Source: Skermanella sp. TT6
GTDB taxonomy: Bacteria; Pseudomonadota; Alphaproteobacteria; Azospirillales; Azospirillaceae
Direction of reading: 5' to 3'
DNA length: 64,000 nucleotides
Assembly (NCBI RefSeq): GCF_016653635.2
Contig: NZ_CP067421.1
Coordinates: forward strand, 310,001-374,000
Below are positions 33,989 through 43,277 of this stretch, one piece after another; positions within the stretch are counted from its first letter, which is position 1, and the number at the start of each line of letters is the position of its first letter. The notes beneath the pieces were generated by a model. That model saw only the letters and a program-made list of their open reading frames with translations. It made no database searches and was not told the origin of the DNA. A program made the position numbers and the translations under genes.

Positions 33989-34152
33989 GCGTCATCTATT
34001 TTCTCTAGTTCCGTTACGCAGTGATATCGGCGGATTTTTTACTCCCGGCCGAGCAGTCTCCTTGGTGCAGTTCCGGTGATTCCGCGGATGAGTTGATCAA
34101 TGCGGTGTTAAGCTCAGCTTCAGCCAGCACCCGTATTTGTGTCACCAGCGGA

Positions 34153-35139
34153 TCAGTGCGCTGTCGGTCTGCCGAAGACGGCATCGACACTGTCGGCCTC
34201 AAGCACCGCGTCGATCCAGGTATCAAGCTGATCCGCATCAGCTGCCAGTAACCGGGCACGGTAAAGTTCCGGAACACCGTGGAAGCGTCGCTCGAGCAGC
34301 CGGAGCAGGGTCTCGGCTTTGCCCTCGATGCGTCCCTGTTTGCGTTCCTGTGCCATGACCGACATCACCGCCTCCCTCTGCTCATCCGGCGCCCGGGCCA
34401 GCGCCCCCTCGATCGCCCGCCGGTCAACCGCATCGTACGCCCAGTTGATATATATGAACGCACTGACCAGGATTCCGCTACCCAGCAGATCGTCGACCGC
34501 CGCCAGCACCGCCGCCCCCTGCCCGTCCGGCCGGTGGCTGTACTTCAGCACCCGCAGCCCGCCGCGCGCCACCCGCTGGTCGGACAGCCGCTCGTCCGGC
34601 ACCCGTCCGAGGTCGAGCAGGGCGTACCGGAAGTCCGGCAGGTAGGGCCGTAGCGCCGGATATGCCGCTACCGTCTCGCCGAACGACAGCGGCACGGTCC
34701 ACTCCCGGGCACCATGGTAGATCACCAGCGGCACGATCGGCGGGCGCTCGCTGCCCACCGCCCCGCCCTGCTCCAGCCGCTGCCGGTCCAGCCGGCGCCA
34801 GATCTCGGCCAGGTAGCCCAGCAACTGGACCCCGACCTCCGGGTCCGGCGCGCTCTTGTGCTCCAGCAGCACGTAGATGTAGAGCTCGCCGCCGGCCAGG
34901 GTCCGGGCCCGATAGAGCCGGTCGGCCTGGCTGTGGCGCAGGTGGGCCGCGACGAAGTGGGCATCGAGCAGCTCCGGCGCCTCGGGCGCCAGCAGCGCCG
35001 CCACCTCGGCCGGCAGGTGCTCGCGCAGCACGGCCGCGGCCACGCCGGGCTCGTCCATCAGCACCCGGAAGAAGGCGTCATGGGTGACCGGTAGGTTCTG
35101 CACGGATGGGCGGCTCCTGAGTGTCGGAGGTCGGATCAT
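34153..35139 (-). CDS. Rpn-family recombination-promoting nuclease/YhgA-like transposase
   Basis: 328 residues from ATG 35139. The N-terminus HDAFFRVLMDEPGVAAAVLR and the core LYRARTLAGGELYIYVLLEH with the EHKS motif are typical of Rpn/YhgA-like PD-(D/E)XK nucleases. The C-terminal part has MAQERKQGRIEGKAETLLRL, also characteristic. Rpn proteins make DNA cuts that raise recombination; several families vary rapidly at their C-termini. The gene is isolated, in high-GC sequence, and may be mobile. Confidence 0.85.
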   Translation of the reverse strand: MIRPPTLRSRPSVQNLPVTHDAFFRVLMDEPGVAAAVLREHLPAEVAALLAPEAPELLDAHFVAAHLRHSQADRLYRARTLAGGELYIYVLLEHKSAPDPEVGVQLLGYLAEIWRRLDRQRLEQGGAVGSERPPIVPLVIYHGAREWTVPLSFGETVAAYPALRPYLPDFRYALLDLGRVPDERLSDQRVARGGLRVLKYSHRPDGQGAAVLAAVDDLLGSGILVSAFIYINWAYDAVDRRAIEGALARAPDEQREAVMSVMAQERKQGRIEGKAETLLRLLERRFHGVPELYRARLLAADADQLDTWIDAVLEADSVDAVFGRPTAH

Positions 35140-35318
35140 GCCGCGCCGGCACCGGCCACGCCAGCCGGATTTCTCACCGGTCCCACAGTGCCGGTGAGGC
35201 ATCCTGGACCTGATCCTCGTTCCCGTACCCGCTTCGTGGCTCTTTCCACAGACACGTGATATGCCTTCGGTTCGGAGCGTACCCCTTTCAACTTCATGCG
35301 TAGACGACGAGGGTGTGA

Positions 35319-35600
35319 GTGACGCCACCTGATCAGCACCGATCAAGATCCCGGAACAGGGTTCCGGCTGGCCACAAACCATCCCAACACGGTGGCGGCC
35401 GTACGGGCGGCAGTGGCAGCGCCCTGGCGAAGCACGCCCGCTACCTGGAGCTTGCCCAGCTGGCCAGGACCGCCGGCGACGAGGTCGCGGCGCAGCATAA
35501 CCTTCAGCATGCCGAGCACTGGTACCGCACGGCGATGGCCGAGCGGCGAACCGGCAGCGATGCCCCGGCGGCAGTCGATGGCGGGATCCTTGCCGACTAA
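35319..35600 (+). CDS. Small DUF4167-like protein
   Basis: 93 residues. A basic Gly/Arg/Ser-rich N-terminus (RSRSRNRVPAGHKPSQHGGG) is followed by a helical region ARYLELAQLARTAGDEVAAQ with LQHAEHWYRTAM, similar to the C-terminal part of the alphaproteobacterial DUF4167 family, whose usual form is longer. The role is unknown, possibly RNA- or nucleoid-related given the basic tail. The start is uncertain. Confidence 0.6.
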   Translation: MTPPDQHRSRSRNRVPAGHKPSQHGGGRTGGSGSALAKHARYLELAQLARTAGDEVAAQHNLQHAEHWYRTAMAERRTGSDAPAAVDGGILAD

Positions 35601-35808
35601 GGTGCTGCCGGAGCGCTGCCGGCGCACGCCTGGACCGAGTGCGCGGAACCCGGCTGGACGTTCCTCCCTCCCAAATCCTGCGGGCCTCCTGACATGACAC
35701 CGGGCGGACAGGACGGGCGGGAGGTGCAGGGATTGGGGGACGGCCCTATGGCGTGCCGGATCCTTCAGGATCAGCACCGCCGCCGGCCGGCTCGAGGTCG
35801 AGGGCCTC

Positions 35809-36105
35809 GTGCGGTCGCCGTTCGGCATCGACGAGCGCATCGACGGCGAAACCGGATCCCGGAGCTGGGCGGTGACCCACCTGCCCTCCGGGCTGGCCGT
35901 GGTCACCCGGATCCGGGCGCGGGCGGTGGCGCTGGCGTTCACGGACCGGATCACCGGGCTGACCGACTGGACCGCCCGGGATATCAGCGCCACGCCCGAG
36001 CTGAGGGAGCAGGTCCGGATTGCCCTGGAGCGGACCTATGACGAGTTCCAGGCGGGCCGCCTGCCCGGCGATCCGGAAAAGAAGCTGTGGACTTCCGCTT
36101 CCTGA
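35809..36105 (+). CDS. Hypothetical protein
   Basis: 98 residues from a GTG; the same frame is open and protein-like upstream (ISTAAGRLEVEGLV), so the true start may be earlier and non-ATG. Visible text includes FGIDERIDGETGSRSWAVTH and the helix LREQVRIALERTYDEFQ. No family, signal peptide or membrane segment is recognised. High GC at third positions supports coding. Confidence 0.5.
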   Translation: MRSPFGIDERIDGETGSRSWAVTHLPSGLAVVTRIRARAVALAFTDRITGLTDWTARDISATPELREQVRIALERTYDEFQAGRLPGDPEKKLWTSAS

Positions 36106-36315
36106 TGCCGCCGGATTGCCTGCATTCTCCTGCCCGGCGCACGGTCCCTTCCAGGTCACCGGCTGTGGTGAGTGTAGCCCGGGTGCAACCACACCCGTGA
36201 ATTCGCATCATGGATGCGGGCCGGCGAGCGCGTTTGCCTTGTCACCCGACTGAGCCAGTGGCAAGGGGAAAGGACCTGCCGATGGTGGCAGCCTATTCGA
36301 GGGGGTTTGCAGTCA

Positions 36316-36594
36316 ATGAACCAAGCAGAACTGATCGCCGCCGTCGCGGAGCGTGCTGGCCTGACCAAGGCGGATGCCGGCAAGGCCGTCGAGGCGCTGG
36401 CCGATACGATCACCGACGCGCTGAAGCGGGGCGACGAGGTGCGCATCGCCGGTTTCGGCAGTTTCGCGATCTCCGAGCGCGCGGAGCGCCAGGGCCGCAA
36501 CCCCCAGACCGGCGCGCAGATGACCATCGCGGCGTCCCGGGCCGCCCGGTTCACCGCCGGCAAGGCGGTCAAGGATGCGCTCAACGGCGGCTGA
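36316..36594 (+). CDS. hup: HU-family nucleoid protein
   Basis: 92 residues from ATG 36316, the typical HU length. The sequence MNQAELIAAVAERAGLTKAD, VRIAGFGSFAISERAER and GRNPQTG with TIAASRAARFTAGKAVKDA is classic HU. It bends DNA and supports replication, recombination and transposition. Longer in-frame starts exist but only this one gives the family N-terminus. Confidence 0.93.
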   Translation: MNQAELIAAVAERAGLTKADAGKAVEALADTITDALKRGDEVRIAGFGSFAISERAERQGRNPQTGAQMTIAASRAARFTAGKAVKDALNGG

Positions 36595-36645
36595 CCGGGC
36601 GGGCACAGCCCCTCCGGAGCAGCCGAGGATGGGGTAAGGATCGTC

Positions 36646-37283
36646 ATGGATCGCGACCAGGCACGCGCCGCGTACCGCCGGATCCTGGCCGGCGTCGTGC
36701 GCCACCACCAGGCGGTGGACCGCCATGTCAGCGGGGCCGCGACGGCGCGGCTCGCCAGTCGGCTCGGCCTGAAGGTCAGGGGCGGCGGCGTCGAGGCCGG
36801 TGACGACGCGATGGTGCTGGTCTGGCGGTCTACGGCCGCGTCGCCGGATCGAGCCGGGCGATCGACCGATATGCCGGGGCGGTCCTGGAATCCCTCGACG
36901 CCTTCGACCGGGAGTTGCTGGAGGCTATGCGCCAAAACTGGTTCTCCGTCCTGCGGCTCACCGCGCGGCATCCGGTGGCCGGCTGGGACGCCGACGGCCT
37001 TCTGCTCGGCCGGACCGGGCTCTGGCTGATGAACAAGGTGCTGGGGCAGTCGGCGCACGCGGGCGGAAGCCTGGCTACCCGGCTGTTCGGGTTCGGCGGC
37101 TTCGTTCTCTCGACCGGTGCCGCGGCCCCGCTGACCGACGCCGTGCTGGCGGGGCTGCGTGACAAACTGTGGGCGCAGCGCGAACCGGGGGCGCTGAGTG
37201 ATGCCGAGGTCATTACACTCTACCGACTGAGGCTGTCGCTCTGGCTGGTGGCACGGCCCAGGAACGCCCTCGACGCGGTCTGA
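36646..37283 (+). pseudogene. Conserved hypothetical gene split by a frameshift
   Basis: A frame starting at ATG 36646 (MDRDQARAAYRRILAGVVRH) loses protein-like character after about DDAMVLVWR (36830). The coherent continuation (VYGRVAGSSRAIDRYAGAVL, ESLDAFDRELLEAMRQNWF and onward to 37283) is in a different frame that has a stop just upstream (36801-36803). A one-base shift near 36820-36832 would give a single ~212-residue helical protein. Either the gene is broken, or there is a sequence error. No slippery heptamer is visible. Family not recognised. Confidence 0.55.
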
Positions 37284-37354
37284 GGCGCGGCCGCCGGGCC
37301 CTGTCCCGGCAGCGACGCCGGTCACCACGCCACCCGACACCCGGAGAACGTCCG

Positions 37355-37822
37355 ATGAGCCCCACCGCTTCCCCCGAGGAGATGCTCCTCCTGACCGGCC
37401 AGATCACCGCCGCCTACCTGCGGGGCAACACGCTCCCGGTGGCCGACATCCCGGGCCTGGTCGGCACCGTCCACGCTTCGCTCGGGCAACTGCTCGAGCC
37501 CGCGCCGCAGCCGCAACGGCAGGAGGAGCCGCTGCGGCCGGCTGTTCCGGTCCGCCGGTCGGTCACGGCCGAGTACATCGTCTGCCTGGAGGACGGCAGA
37601 AAGCTGAAGATGCTCAAGCGCTACCTGCGCACGACCCACGGCCTGACGCCGGAGCAGTACCGGGCCAGATGGAACCTGCCGGCCGACTACCCGATGGTCG
37701 CACCGGCCTATGGCGAGAGGCGCAGCCAGCTTGCCCTGTCCAGCGGCCTGGGCCGGCACCGCGCGCAGCAAAAACCCCGTCCGGCTCCGGCAGGGCGCGG
37801 GCGTCCCAAGACGAGCCGCTGA
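37355..37822 (+). CDS. MucR/Ros-family transcriptional regulator
   Basis: 155 residues. The core SVTAEYIVCLEDGRKLKMLK, RYLRTTHGLTPEQYRARWNL, PADYPMVAPAY is the hallmark of MucR/Ros regulators, with an unusual basic, Pro/Arg-rich tail. Compared with Ros, the first zinc-ligand His is replaced by Tyr (KRYL rather than KRHL) and the second is displaced, so the finger may fold without zinc, as known for some relatives. MucR proteins control surface, motility and plasmid functions in alphaproteobacteria. Confidence 0.9.
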   Translation: MSPTASPEEMLLLTGQITAAYLRGNTLPVADIPGLVGTVHASLGQLLEPAPQPQRQEEPLRPAVPVRRSVTAEYIVCLEDGRKLKMLKRYLRTTHGLTPEQYRARWNLPADYPMVAPAYGERRSQLALSSGLGRHRAQQKPRPAPAGRGRPKTSR

Positions 37823-37961
37823 TCACGGTCAGGCTTCCCTGCCCCGCACTGTCCCCGATCCGGTAGGGTCGTCAGCTGTGACGAGGCGCCGGGCCAGCGA
37901 CCGGCACGATCCTGCGCGATCCAGGTCCATGCACCCTCGCTGGGCCGGAACACGACCTTCC

Positions 37962-39389
37962 TCATTGGCGCAGGTCGGTGATCTTGAGCGCTTCCCACAT
38001 CCAGCCGAAGTCGTAGGCCGGATGACCCTGGGCCCGGCTGCGGCGCGCGGTACCGTTCTCCAGGGACTTCAGCCACTCCGCCACCTTCTGACGCCCCGCC
38101 TTGGACCGGGCCGCCTGCCTCGGGCTCTTACCGCCGAGCACCGGGATCGGCTGGGACAGGATCTCGCGGTAGTGACGGTCCTCCACCTCGTGCAGCAGGG
38201 CGGCCATCTCCTCCGGCGGCAGCGGCGGCTCCGGCGGGGGCTGATCGTCGTCCCGGGCCGCGTGCTCCGCCACGGCCTGTTCGGGCGTCTGCAGCGCGGT
38301 CAGCGGTGCGCCCACCAGCGGGCCCAGCACCCCGGCCAGCCAGCTCCGGCCCCGCTCGGCCCGCTCCGCCGAGTTGGTCTGCAGCACCAGGGCGGCCCGA
38401 TCCAGCCGGACCGAGCCGAGAACCCGGGCGCCGCTCCAGTCGTAGGTCTTGATCATCACCGCACCGGGCGAGTTGGCCGGCACGGGACCGGTCGGGGCCG
38501 CGTCGGCCAGCCACGTCCAGCCCGGCTGCCCGACCTCGTCCCGGACCAGGTCCGGCAGGCCGTCGAGGCGGCGCTCGATCTCCCCGGACCGGGCGGCGTC
38601 CGGGATCGGGAACCGCGTCTCGGAGAAGATCAGCGCGTCGCCGTCGAAGTTGACCAGCTCGGGCATGGATTGCCCCAGGGCGCCGCGCAGGGTCGTGGCC
38701 AGCCAGGCCTGGGTGAACAGCGGCGCCATCTCGCCGAGGATGGCCGCCTCCACCGGATACTGGTCGAGGTCTCCGATCGGAACACCGGCCCGCTTGGCCT
38801 GTCGCTTCACGCTGCGGGTGAAACTCTTCCGGGCCTCGGCGAACTCGTCGAGCAGGGCGCCGCTGTCCTCAAACGACAGCGGCAGCACACCGCCGGCCAT
38901 GTGCACCTCGGTGCCGATCGGCAGCAGCCGTGCGGCGAGGCGGTCCCACCGGGCGAGGCTTTGGGACGCCAGCTTGTCCCGGACCTGGACGGGGTCGCCG
39001 CCCCGGATCAGGTCCCTTGCCATGAAGTGGCGGCCCGGCGTGGTGTCGACCACCTCGTACAGGCTCATCACCGAGCGGCGCAGCGCCTCCAGGTAGCGCC
39101 GGACCGGCACCGGCTCCTTCCAGCCGCGACGCTTGAGGTAGTCGTCAATGATGTTGTGGCCGCCGGGCTCGAAGTCGCAGGTCAGGAAATCCTCGAAGGC
39201 GCAGCCGATCAGCTGGGCGTAGGCTCCGGGCCCGAGCAGGTCGGGTAGCTCGTCCGGATCGAGGTCGAACGCCTCGCATGCCGGCTCAAAGTGGTCGGCG
39301 ATGAGGGTATCGAGCCGGTCGCGCCACTCCTCGCGCTGCGCCCACTTCATCACGGCGGCGATCGCCTTGTCGTGAGCGGAAGCCTGCAT
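37962..39389 (-). CDS. Large conserved-looking hypothetical protein
   Basis: 475 residues from ATG 39389, chosen for GGGAGGAG upstream; a start 12 codons earlier is possible. The sequence is soluble and acidic. The C-terminal segment GGKSPRQAARSKAGRQKVAE resembles the tail found in SEC-C/YecA-like and antitoxin-like proteins. Other text: FEDFLTCDFEPGGHNIIDDY and EVVDTTPGRHFMARDL. No catalytic motif is recognised. It stands alone, convergent with the MucR-like gene. Confidence 0.75.
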   Translation of the reverse strand: MQASAHDKAIAAVMKWAQREEWRDRLDTLIADHFEPACEAFDLDPDELPDLLGPGAYAQLIGCAFEDFLTCDFEPGGHNIIDDYLKRRGWKEPVPVRRYLEALRRSVMSLYEVVDTTPGRHFMARDLIRGGDPVQVRDKLASQSLARWDRLAARLLPIGTEVHMAGGVLPLSFEDSGALLDEFAEARKSFTRSVKRQAKRAGVPIGDLDQYPVEAAILGEMAPLFTQAWLATTLRGALGQSMPELVNFDGDALIFSETRFPIPDAARSGEIERRLDGLPDLVRDEVGQPGWTWLADAAPTGPVPANSPGAVMIKTYDWSGARVLGSVRLDRAALVLQTNSAERAERGRSWLAGVLGPLVGAPLTALQTPEQAVAEHAARDDDQPPPEPPLPPEEMAALLHEVEDRHYREILSQPIPVLGGKSPRQAARSKAGRQKVAEWLKSLENGTARRSRAQGHPAYDFGWMWEALKITDLRQ

Positions 39390-39578
39390 GTCCTGCTCCT
39401 CCCTGTCTGTCCTGGGGACGAACACTAGCCAGCCCGGAGCCGTCCAGCAAAGGCTTCCAAGAGATCAGAGCGTCGCGAGATCGTACCGGGTGGGCACCGC
39501 TCCTGCCGAGCCAGCCGTGTTCATACCGGCTCGGTATCGGTCTCCGATCCCGGAATCCCGGCGTGAGCCGGCCCCCGA

Positions 39579-40772
39579 TCAGGCTCCTTCGGGTGCCGGC
39601 CCGTCTGCTCTGTCACCGGACGGGAAAGACTTTTCGCCTCGGGCGATGCGGTCGAGCAGGCGGCGCACGCTGCGGGTCCGCTCGTCGGCCGCCGCGACCA
39701 GGCGGTCCAGCGCCTCGAAGTCGAAGCTCACCGGCGCCAGGCGCGCGGGCTCGACCGGATCCGCGTCCGGCCGCACCGCAACTTCCGCGGGGTCGGTCGC
39801 CAGTTCCGCGAATGGCGGGGTCAGCACTCGCCTGGGCCGGCCGCGCTGCCCTCCCCTCGCCCGGCGCCTGGCGGCGGTGGTCTCGGCCCGGATCGGCAGC
39901 AAGCGCCGGAGGCCGTAGAGCCGCCGTGCGCCCCGCCCCGCCCGGCCGGTCACCTCGGCGGCGACCTCGAGCCCGACCAGCGCGTCCAGCATCCGCGACG
40001 CGCCCTCGACCGAGCAGCCCAGCGCGCCGGCCAGGGCCGAGACGCTGAGCAGCGGCGAGGCGGCCAGCAGGTCGACCGCCGCCGGCAGCCGGGAGTTGGA
40101 CCGGCCGCCGGCGCGCGCCTCGACCCGAGCGCGCGCCGCCAGCCATTCCCGCTCCATGACCAGCAGGAGGTCACGGCCGTCGGCGGCCTCGCGCCGGACC
40201 GCGTCGAGGAAGCGCACCGTGAACCCGTCGGGATCGGCGGCACCCGCCCGCAGCGCGTCGCCCCCGGTGACGGCGGCCAGCAGGTGGATGGTGGTCCCGC
40301 GCTCGCGCAGGTACAACGGCACGGCGGCGCGGATCGCCGGGCGGCTGCCCTGCCCGGCCAACCATTCCAGCATGCCCAGCGCGGCGGCGACCAGGGCCGG
40401 CCGGTCGCGGCCACCGGCGCGCAGACTGTCGAGGGCGGCGTCGCGCAGGGCTGACTGTTCGGCATCGGGCGCCGCCGTCCAGGAACGCAGGCCGACGGCG
40501 TGGTTCAGCCCGGTGATCTCCCGGCCGCGGTCGATCGGCGGCGCGGCGGGGTCGGTCCGGAGCGGCAGGCCGTGCAGGTGGGCCGCCAGGCGGTAGGGAT
40601 TGACCTTGTGGCCGTCCGCCCCGGCGTGGCGACACGCAGCGTCGAGCCCGCTCCAGACGGTCCAGGCCGGCCGCAGCGGGGTGCCGGCCAGGGCGGCGTC
40701 GAGGCGGCCGACGGCGGTGGCGGCGGCTTCGAGCGCCCCGGCGACCGGGCCCGCGACGAACAGTTCGGCCAT
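39579..40772 (-). CDS. RHE_PE00001-like (DUF1612/HTH) plasmid protein
   Basis: 397 residues. The pattern matches a family common on rhizobial plasmids: an N-terminal helical domain (AWTVWSGLDAACRHAGADGH), a central part with RPALVAAALGMLEWL, and a C-terminal winged-helix-like segment (LLSVSALAGALGCSVEGASR, MLDALVGLEV). The end is Arg-rich with ERTRSVRRLLDRIARGE. It is thought to bind DNA; the exact role is unknown. The family assignment is from memory of its pattern and is moderately secure. Confidence 0.6.
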   Translation of the reverse strand: MAELFVAGPVAGALEAAATAVGRLDAALAGTPLRPAWTVWSGLDAACRHAGADGHKVNPYRLAAHLHGLPLRTDPAAPPIDRGREITGLNHAVGLRSWTAAPDAEQSALRDAALDSLRAGGRDRPALVAAALGMLEWLAGQGSRPAIRAAVPLYLRERGTTIHLLAAVTGGDALRAGAADPDGFTVRFLDAVRREAADGRDLLLVMEREWLAARARVEARAGGRSNSRLPAAVDLLAASPLLSVSALAGALGCSVEGASRMLDALVGLEVAAEVTGRAGRGARRLYGLRRLLPIRAETTAARRRARGGQRGRPRRVLTPPFAELATDPAEVAVRPDADPVEPARLAPVSFDFEALDRLVAAADERTRSVRRLLDRIARGEKSFPSGDRADGPAPEGA

Positions 40773-40932
40773 CGCTGCTCTCTCCTCATCGACCGAGGAT
40801 CCGGCACGGCTCCGGGAATCGGGTGGTGCTTTTGTACAGGAATTTCCTATTCACATCAATTGATTGTACGCAATTTCATACTTAAACTACATTTAGCTTG
40901 AGAGACCCCTGATTTCCGATTGGCACGCCGTC

Positions 40933-40961
40933 ATGTCCGATAATCCCCCCTTATCGGACAT
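40933..40961. repeat. Palindromic site before the integrase gene
   Basis: Perfect 11-bp arms ATGTCCGATAA (40933-40943) and TTATCGGACAT (40951-40961) flank a 7-base TCCCCCC spacer, 84 bp before the tyrosine recombinase gene. Arm length and spacer are what a tyrosine recombinase core site would have. It could instead be an operator or a terminator. Confidence 0.65.
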
Positions 40962-41044
40962 AGCGGAGCTGGTGGCCGGAATTCCACCGTGCTACAAGGG
41001 CAGGGCACCCACGAGCCGCCGAGATCGCTGCCGGAAAGACGCTG

Positions 41045-42070
41045 ATGGACGACGAACTGCTTCCCGAGATCGCCGCTGATAACGGCCTCGCCCATCTCCG
41101 CGGCTTGGCCGACAAGGCGCGCGACTATGCCCGCGGCGCCCGCGCCGACAACACCCGGCGCGCCTACGCCGCCGACTGGCGCCACTACGCCGCCTGGTGC
41201 GCCCGGCGCGGCCTCGACCCGCTGCCGCCCGAGCCGCAGACGATCGGCCTCTACCTCGCCGACCTCGCCTCGGAAACCCCGCCCGGCGCCCGGCGAAGCC
41301 GGAGCGCCGCCACCGTCGACCGTCGTCTCGCAGGATTGGGCTGGAATTTCCGCCAGCGCGGCTTCACGCTCGACCGCACCGACCGCCACATCCGCGAGGT
41401 GCTGGCCGGCATCCGCCGCGCCCACGGCCGGCCGCCCGAGGCCAAGGAGGCGCTGCTCGGCGCCGACGTCGCCGCCATGGCGGCGCTGCTCGGCCACGAC
41501 CTACGGGACCTGCGCGACCGCGCCCTCCTGCTGGTCGGGTTCGCCGGCGGCCTGCGCCGCAGCGAGATCGTCGGCCTCGACCACGGCCGCGACGAGACGC
41601 CCGAGGCGTCCGGCTGGATCGAGCCGCTCGACGCCGGCCTGCTGCTCCATGTCAGGGGCAAGACCGGCTGGCGCGAGGTCGAAGTCGGCCGCGGCTCGGC
41701 CGACGCGACCTGCCCGGTGGCGGCGCTGGAAACCTGGTTGCTGCTGGGCCGGATCGCCCATGGCCCGGTGTTCCGCCGGGTCTCGCGCGACGGCAAACGG
41801 GTGTTGACTGACCGGCTGTCGGACAAGCACGTCGTCCGTCTGGTCCAGCGCTTGGCGCTGGCCGCCGGCGTCCGCGGCGACCTGCCCGAGGGCCGACGGC
41901 GCCGGCTGTTCGCCGGCCACTCGCTGCGCGCCGGTCTCGCGACCTCGGCCGAGGCCGAGGAGCGCACCGTCCAGCGCCACCTCGGCCATGCCACCGCCGA
42001 GATGACCCGCCGCTACCAGCGCCGGCGCGACCGCTTCCGCATCAACCTGACCCGGGCCGCCGGGCTGTGA
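41045..42070 (+). CDS. Tyrosine recombinase/integrase
   Basis: 341 residues. An N-terminal SAM-like domain (ARADNTRRAYAADWRHYAAW) precedes the catalytic domain. The catalytic Arg is in GGLRRSEIVGLD, the second box is FAGHSLRAGLAT, followed by HLGHATAEMTRRYQRR with the nucleophilic Tyr. All expected residues are present, so it should be active. It would recombine short palindromic sites; one lies 84 bp upstream. The codon use is very GC-rich, like the upstream RHE_PE00001-like gene. Confidence 0.93.
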   Translation: MDDELLPEIAADNGLAHLRGLADKARDYARGARADNTRRAYAADWRHYAAWCARRGLDPLPPEPQTIGLYLADLASETPPGARRSRSAATVDRRLAGLGWNFRQRGFTLDRTDRHIREVLAGIRRAHGRPPEAKEALLGADVAAMAALLGHDLRDLRDRALLLVGFAGGLRRSEIVGLDHGRDETPEASGWIEPLDAGLLLHVRGKTGWREVEVGRGSADATCPVAALETWLLLGRIAHGPVFRRVSRDGKRVLTDRLSDKHVVRLVQRLALAAGVRGDLPEGRRRRLFAGHSLRAGLATSAEAEERTVQRHLGHATAEMTRRYQRRRDRFRINLTRAAGL

Positions 42071-42292
42071 CCGTCAACGACCAGGCTCCGCGCTCCCCCG
42101 GCACGCCCACTGCCCTTGCGGATCACCGGACGACGGCGGACATGGCAGGGATTTGGCGTTCCTCGGCCTCGTCGCTTTCATCGAGATCGCCTTCATCTCC
42201 GTCTTGTTCCGCCCCCTCGTGCGCCTTGTGGCCCAGGAGATCAGCGCCTGAGGTCTACAAATAGCTTCTAATTTCCGGAGTGAATAAGCTCG

Positions 42293-42973
42293 ATGCCAAA
42301 GAGTGACGAGAAACGCAGGGATGACTTTCCGCAGCCGATCAAAACCCTTCTGGCGAAGCGGGTCAACTTCCGCTGCTCGAACCCGGAATGCCGCCAACCG
42401 ACCATCGGTCCGGGGATGAAGAAGAGCGCGACGGTAAGCATTGGTGTGGCGGCGCATATCTCGGGTGCCGCTCCGAATGGGCCACGGTTTAATGCCGTAC
42501 TGACAGCGGACGAGCGAAAATCGGCGGATAACGGCATCTGGCTATGCCGACGCTGTGACAAGATCATCGACTCCGACGAGAATGCCTACTCTGAGGAGCT
42601 GCTACAGGACTGGAAACAGACCGCTGAAGCGACAACCCACTTGGAATTAAAGGGCCTGAAGGCCGTAAGGGACAATCAAGCCCTACTGCGAAAGCTGGAA
42701 AGCGACATGCCCGCATTGTTCGCCGAGATGCGAACCGATCTGGCCGAACACCCCTTCAGCCGGGATTTCGTGCTGATCAAACGGGAATGGAGCTTCAACG
42801 GCGACCCCAATAATGTCATCCTTATGTATTATTTCAACGACCATCCGCACCTGAGGCCAATGGTGCAGGTGTTGGAAAATCGTGAGCTGGTGCGTAACGT
42901 CACCCATACGAATGTCGAACGGTTCCGGATGGAGGAGGCATTCGTGGATTACCTGAAAACCGACCCACCCTAA
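42293..42973 (+). CDS. HNH-type nuclease with unknown C-terminal domain
   Basis: 226 residues. The N-terminal ~110 residues carry a zinc-binding HNH fold: RCSNPECRQ, VAAHISGAAPNGPRF, ADNGIWLCRRCDKIIDSDE and LLQDWK. The last His of the motif is Asp here (CRRCDK), as occurs in this subgroup. The remaining part (FVLIKREWSFNGDPNNVILM and MVQVLENRELV) is unfamiliar and may sense a ligand. Nucleases of this form often occur in defence islands. GGAGTG upstream supports ATG 42293. Confidence 0.78.
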   Translation: MPKSDEKRRDDFPQPIKTLLAKRVNFRCSNPECRQPTIGPGMKKSATVSIGVAAHISGAAPNGPRFNAVLTADERKSADNGIWLCRRCDKIIDSDENAYSEELLQDWKQTAEATTHLELKGLKAVRDNQALLRKLESDMPALFAEMRTDLAEHPFSRDFVLIKREWSFNGDPNNVILMYYFNDHPHLRPMVQVLENRELVRNVTHTNVERFRMEEAFVDYLKTDPP

Positions 42974-43277
42974 CGAGCCGGTTTTCCAAGCGGAGATATC
43001 TGCCACCGGGATGCAGTGGGCCGATCACGCGTGGGAGCTGACGCCCAACTGACTGCATCGATAAGACCGATTATCCTGGCGATTTCTGGGTCCGGATGTC
43101 GTCCATGCAGGCGCGGACGAACACGGTTAACCTGTGGACTATGGTGCCAATCAACGCCAGGGCAAGTCTTATTTTCAGCGGCCGCTTAGGGTCATTTTTT
43201 CTCTTGCCGCCAGAAACGAAAACCACATCGTCTTGTGGGCCGCCCGCATCATTGTGACAGCCCTGCCGGAGTTACAC

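Noticed and set aside
36646-36840. Programmed frameshift in the hypothetical gene
   Set aside because: No slippery heptamer or downstream structure is apparent near the shift, so decay or sequence error is more likely.
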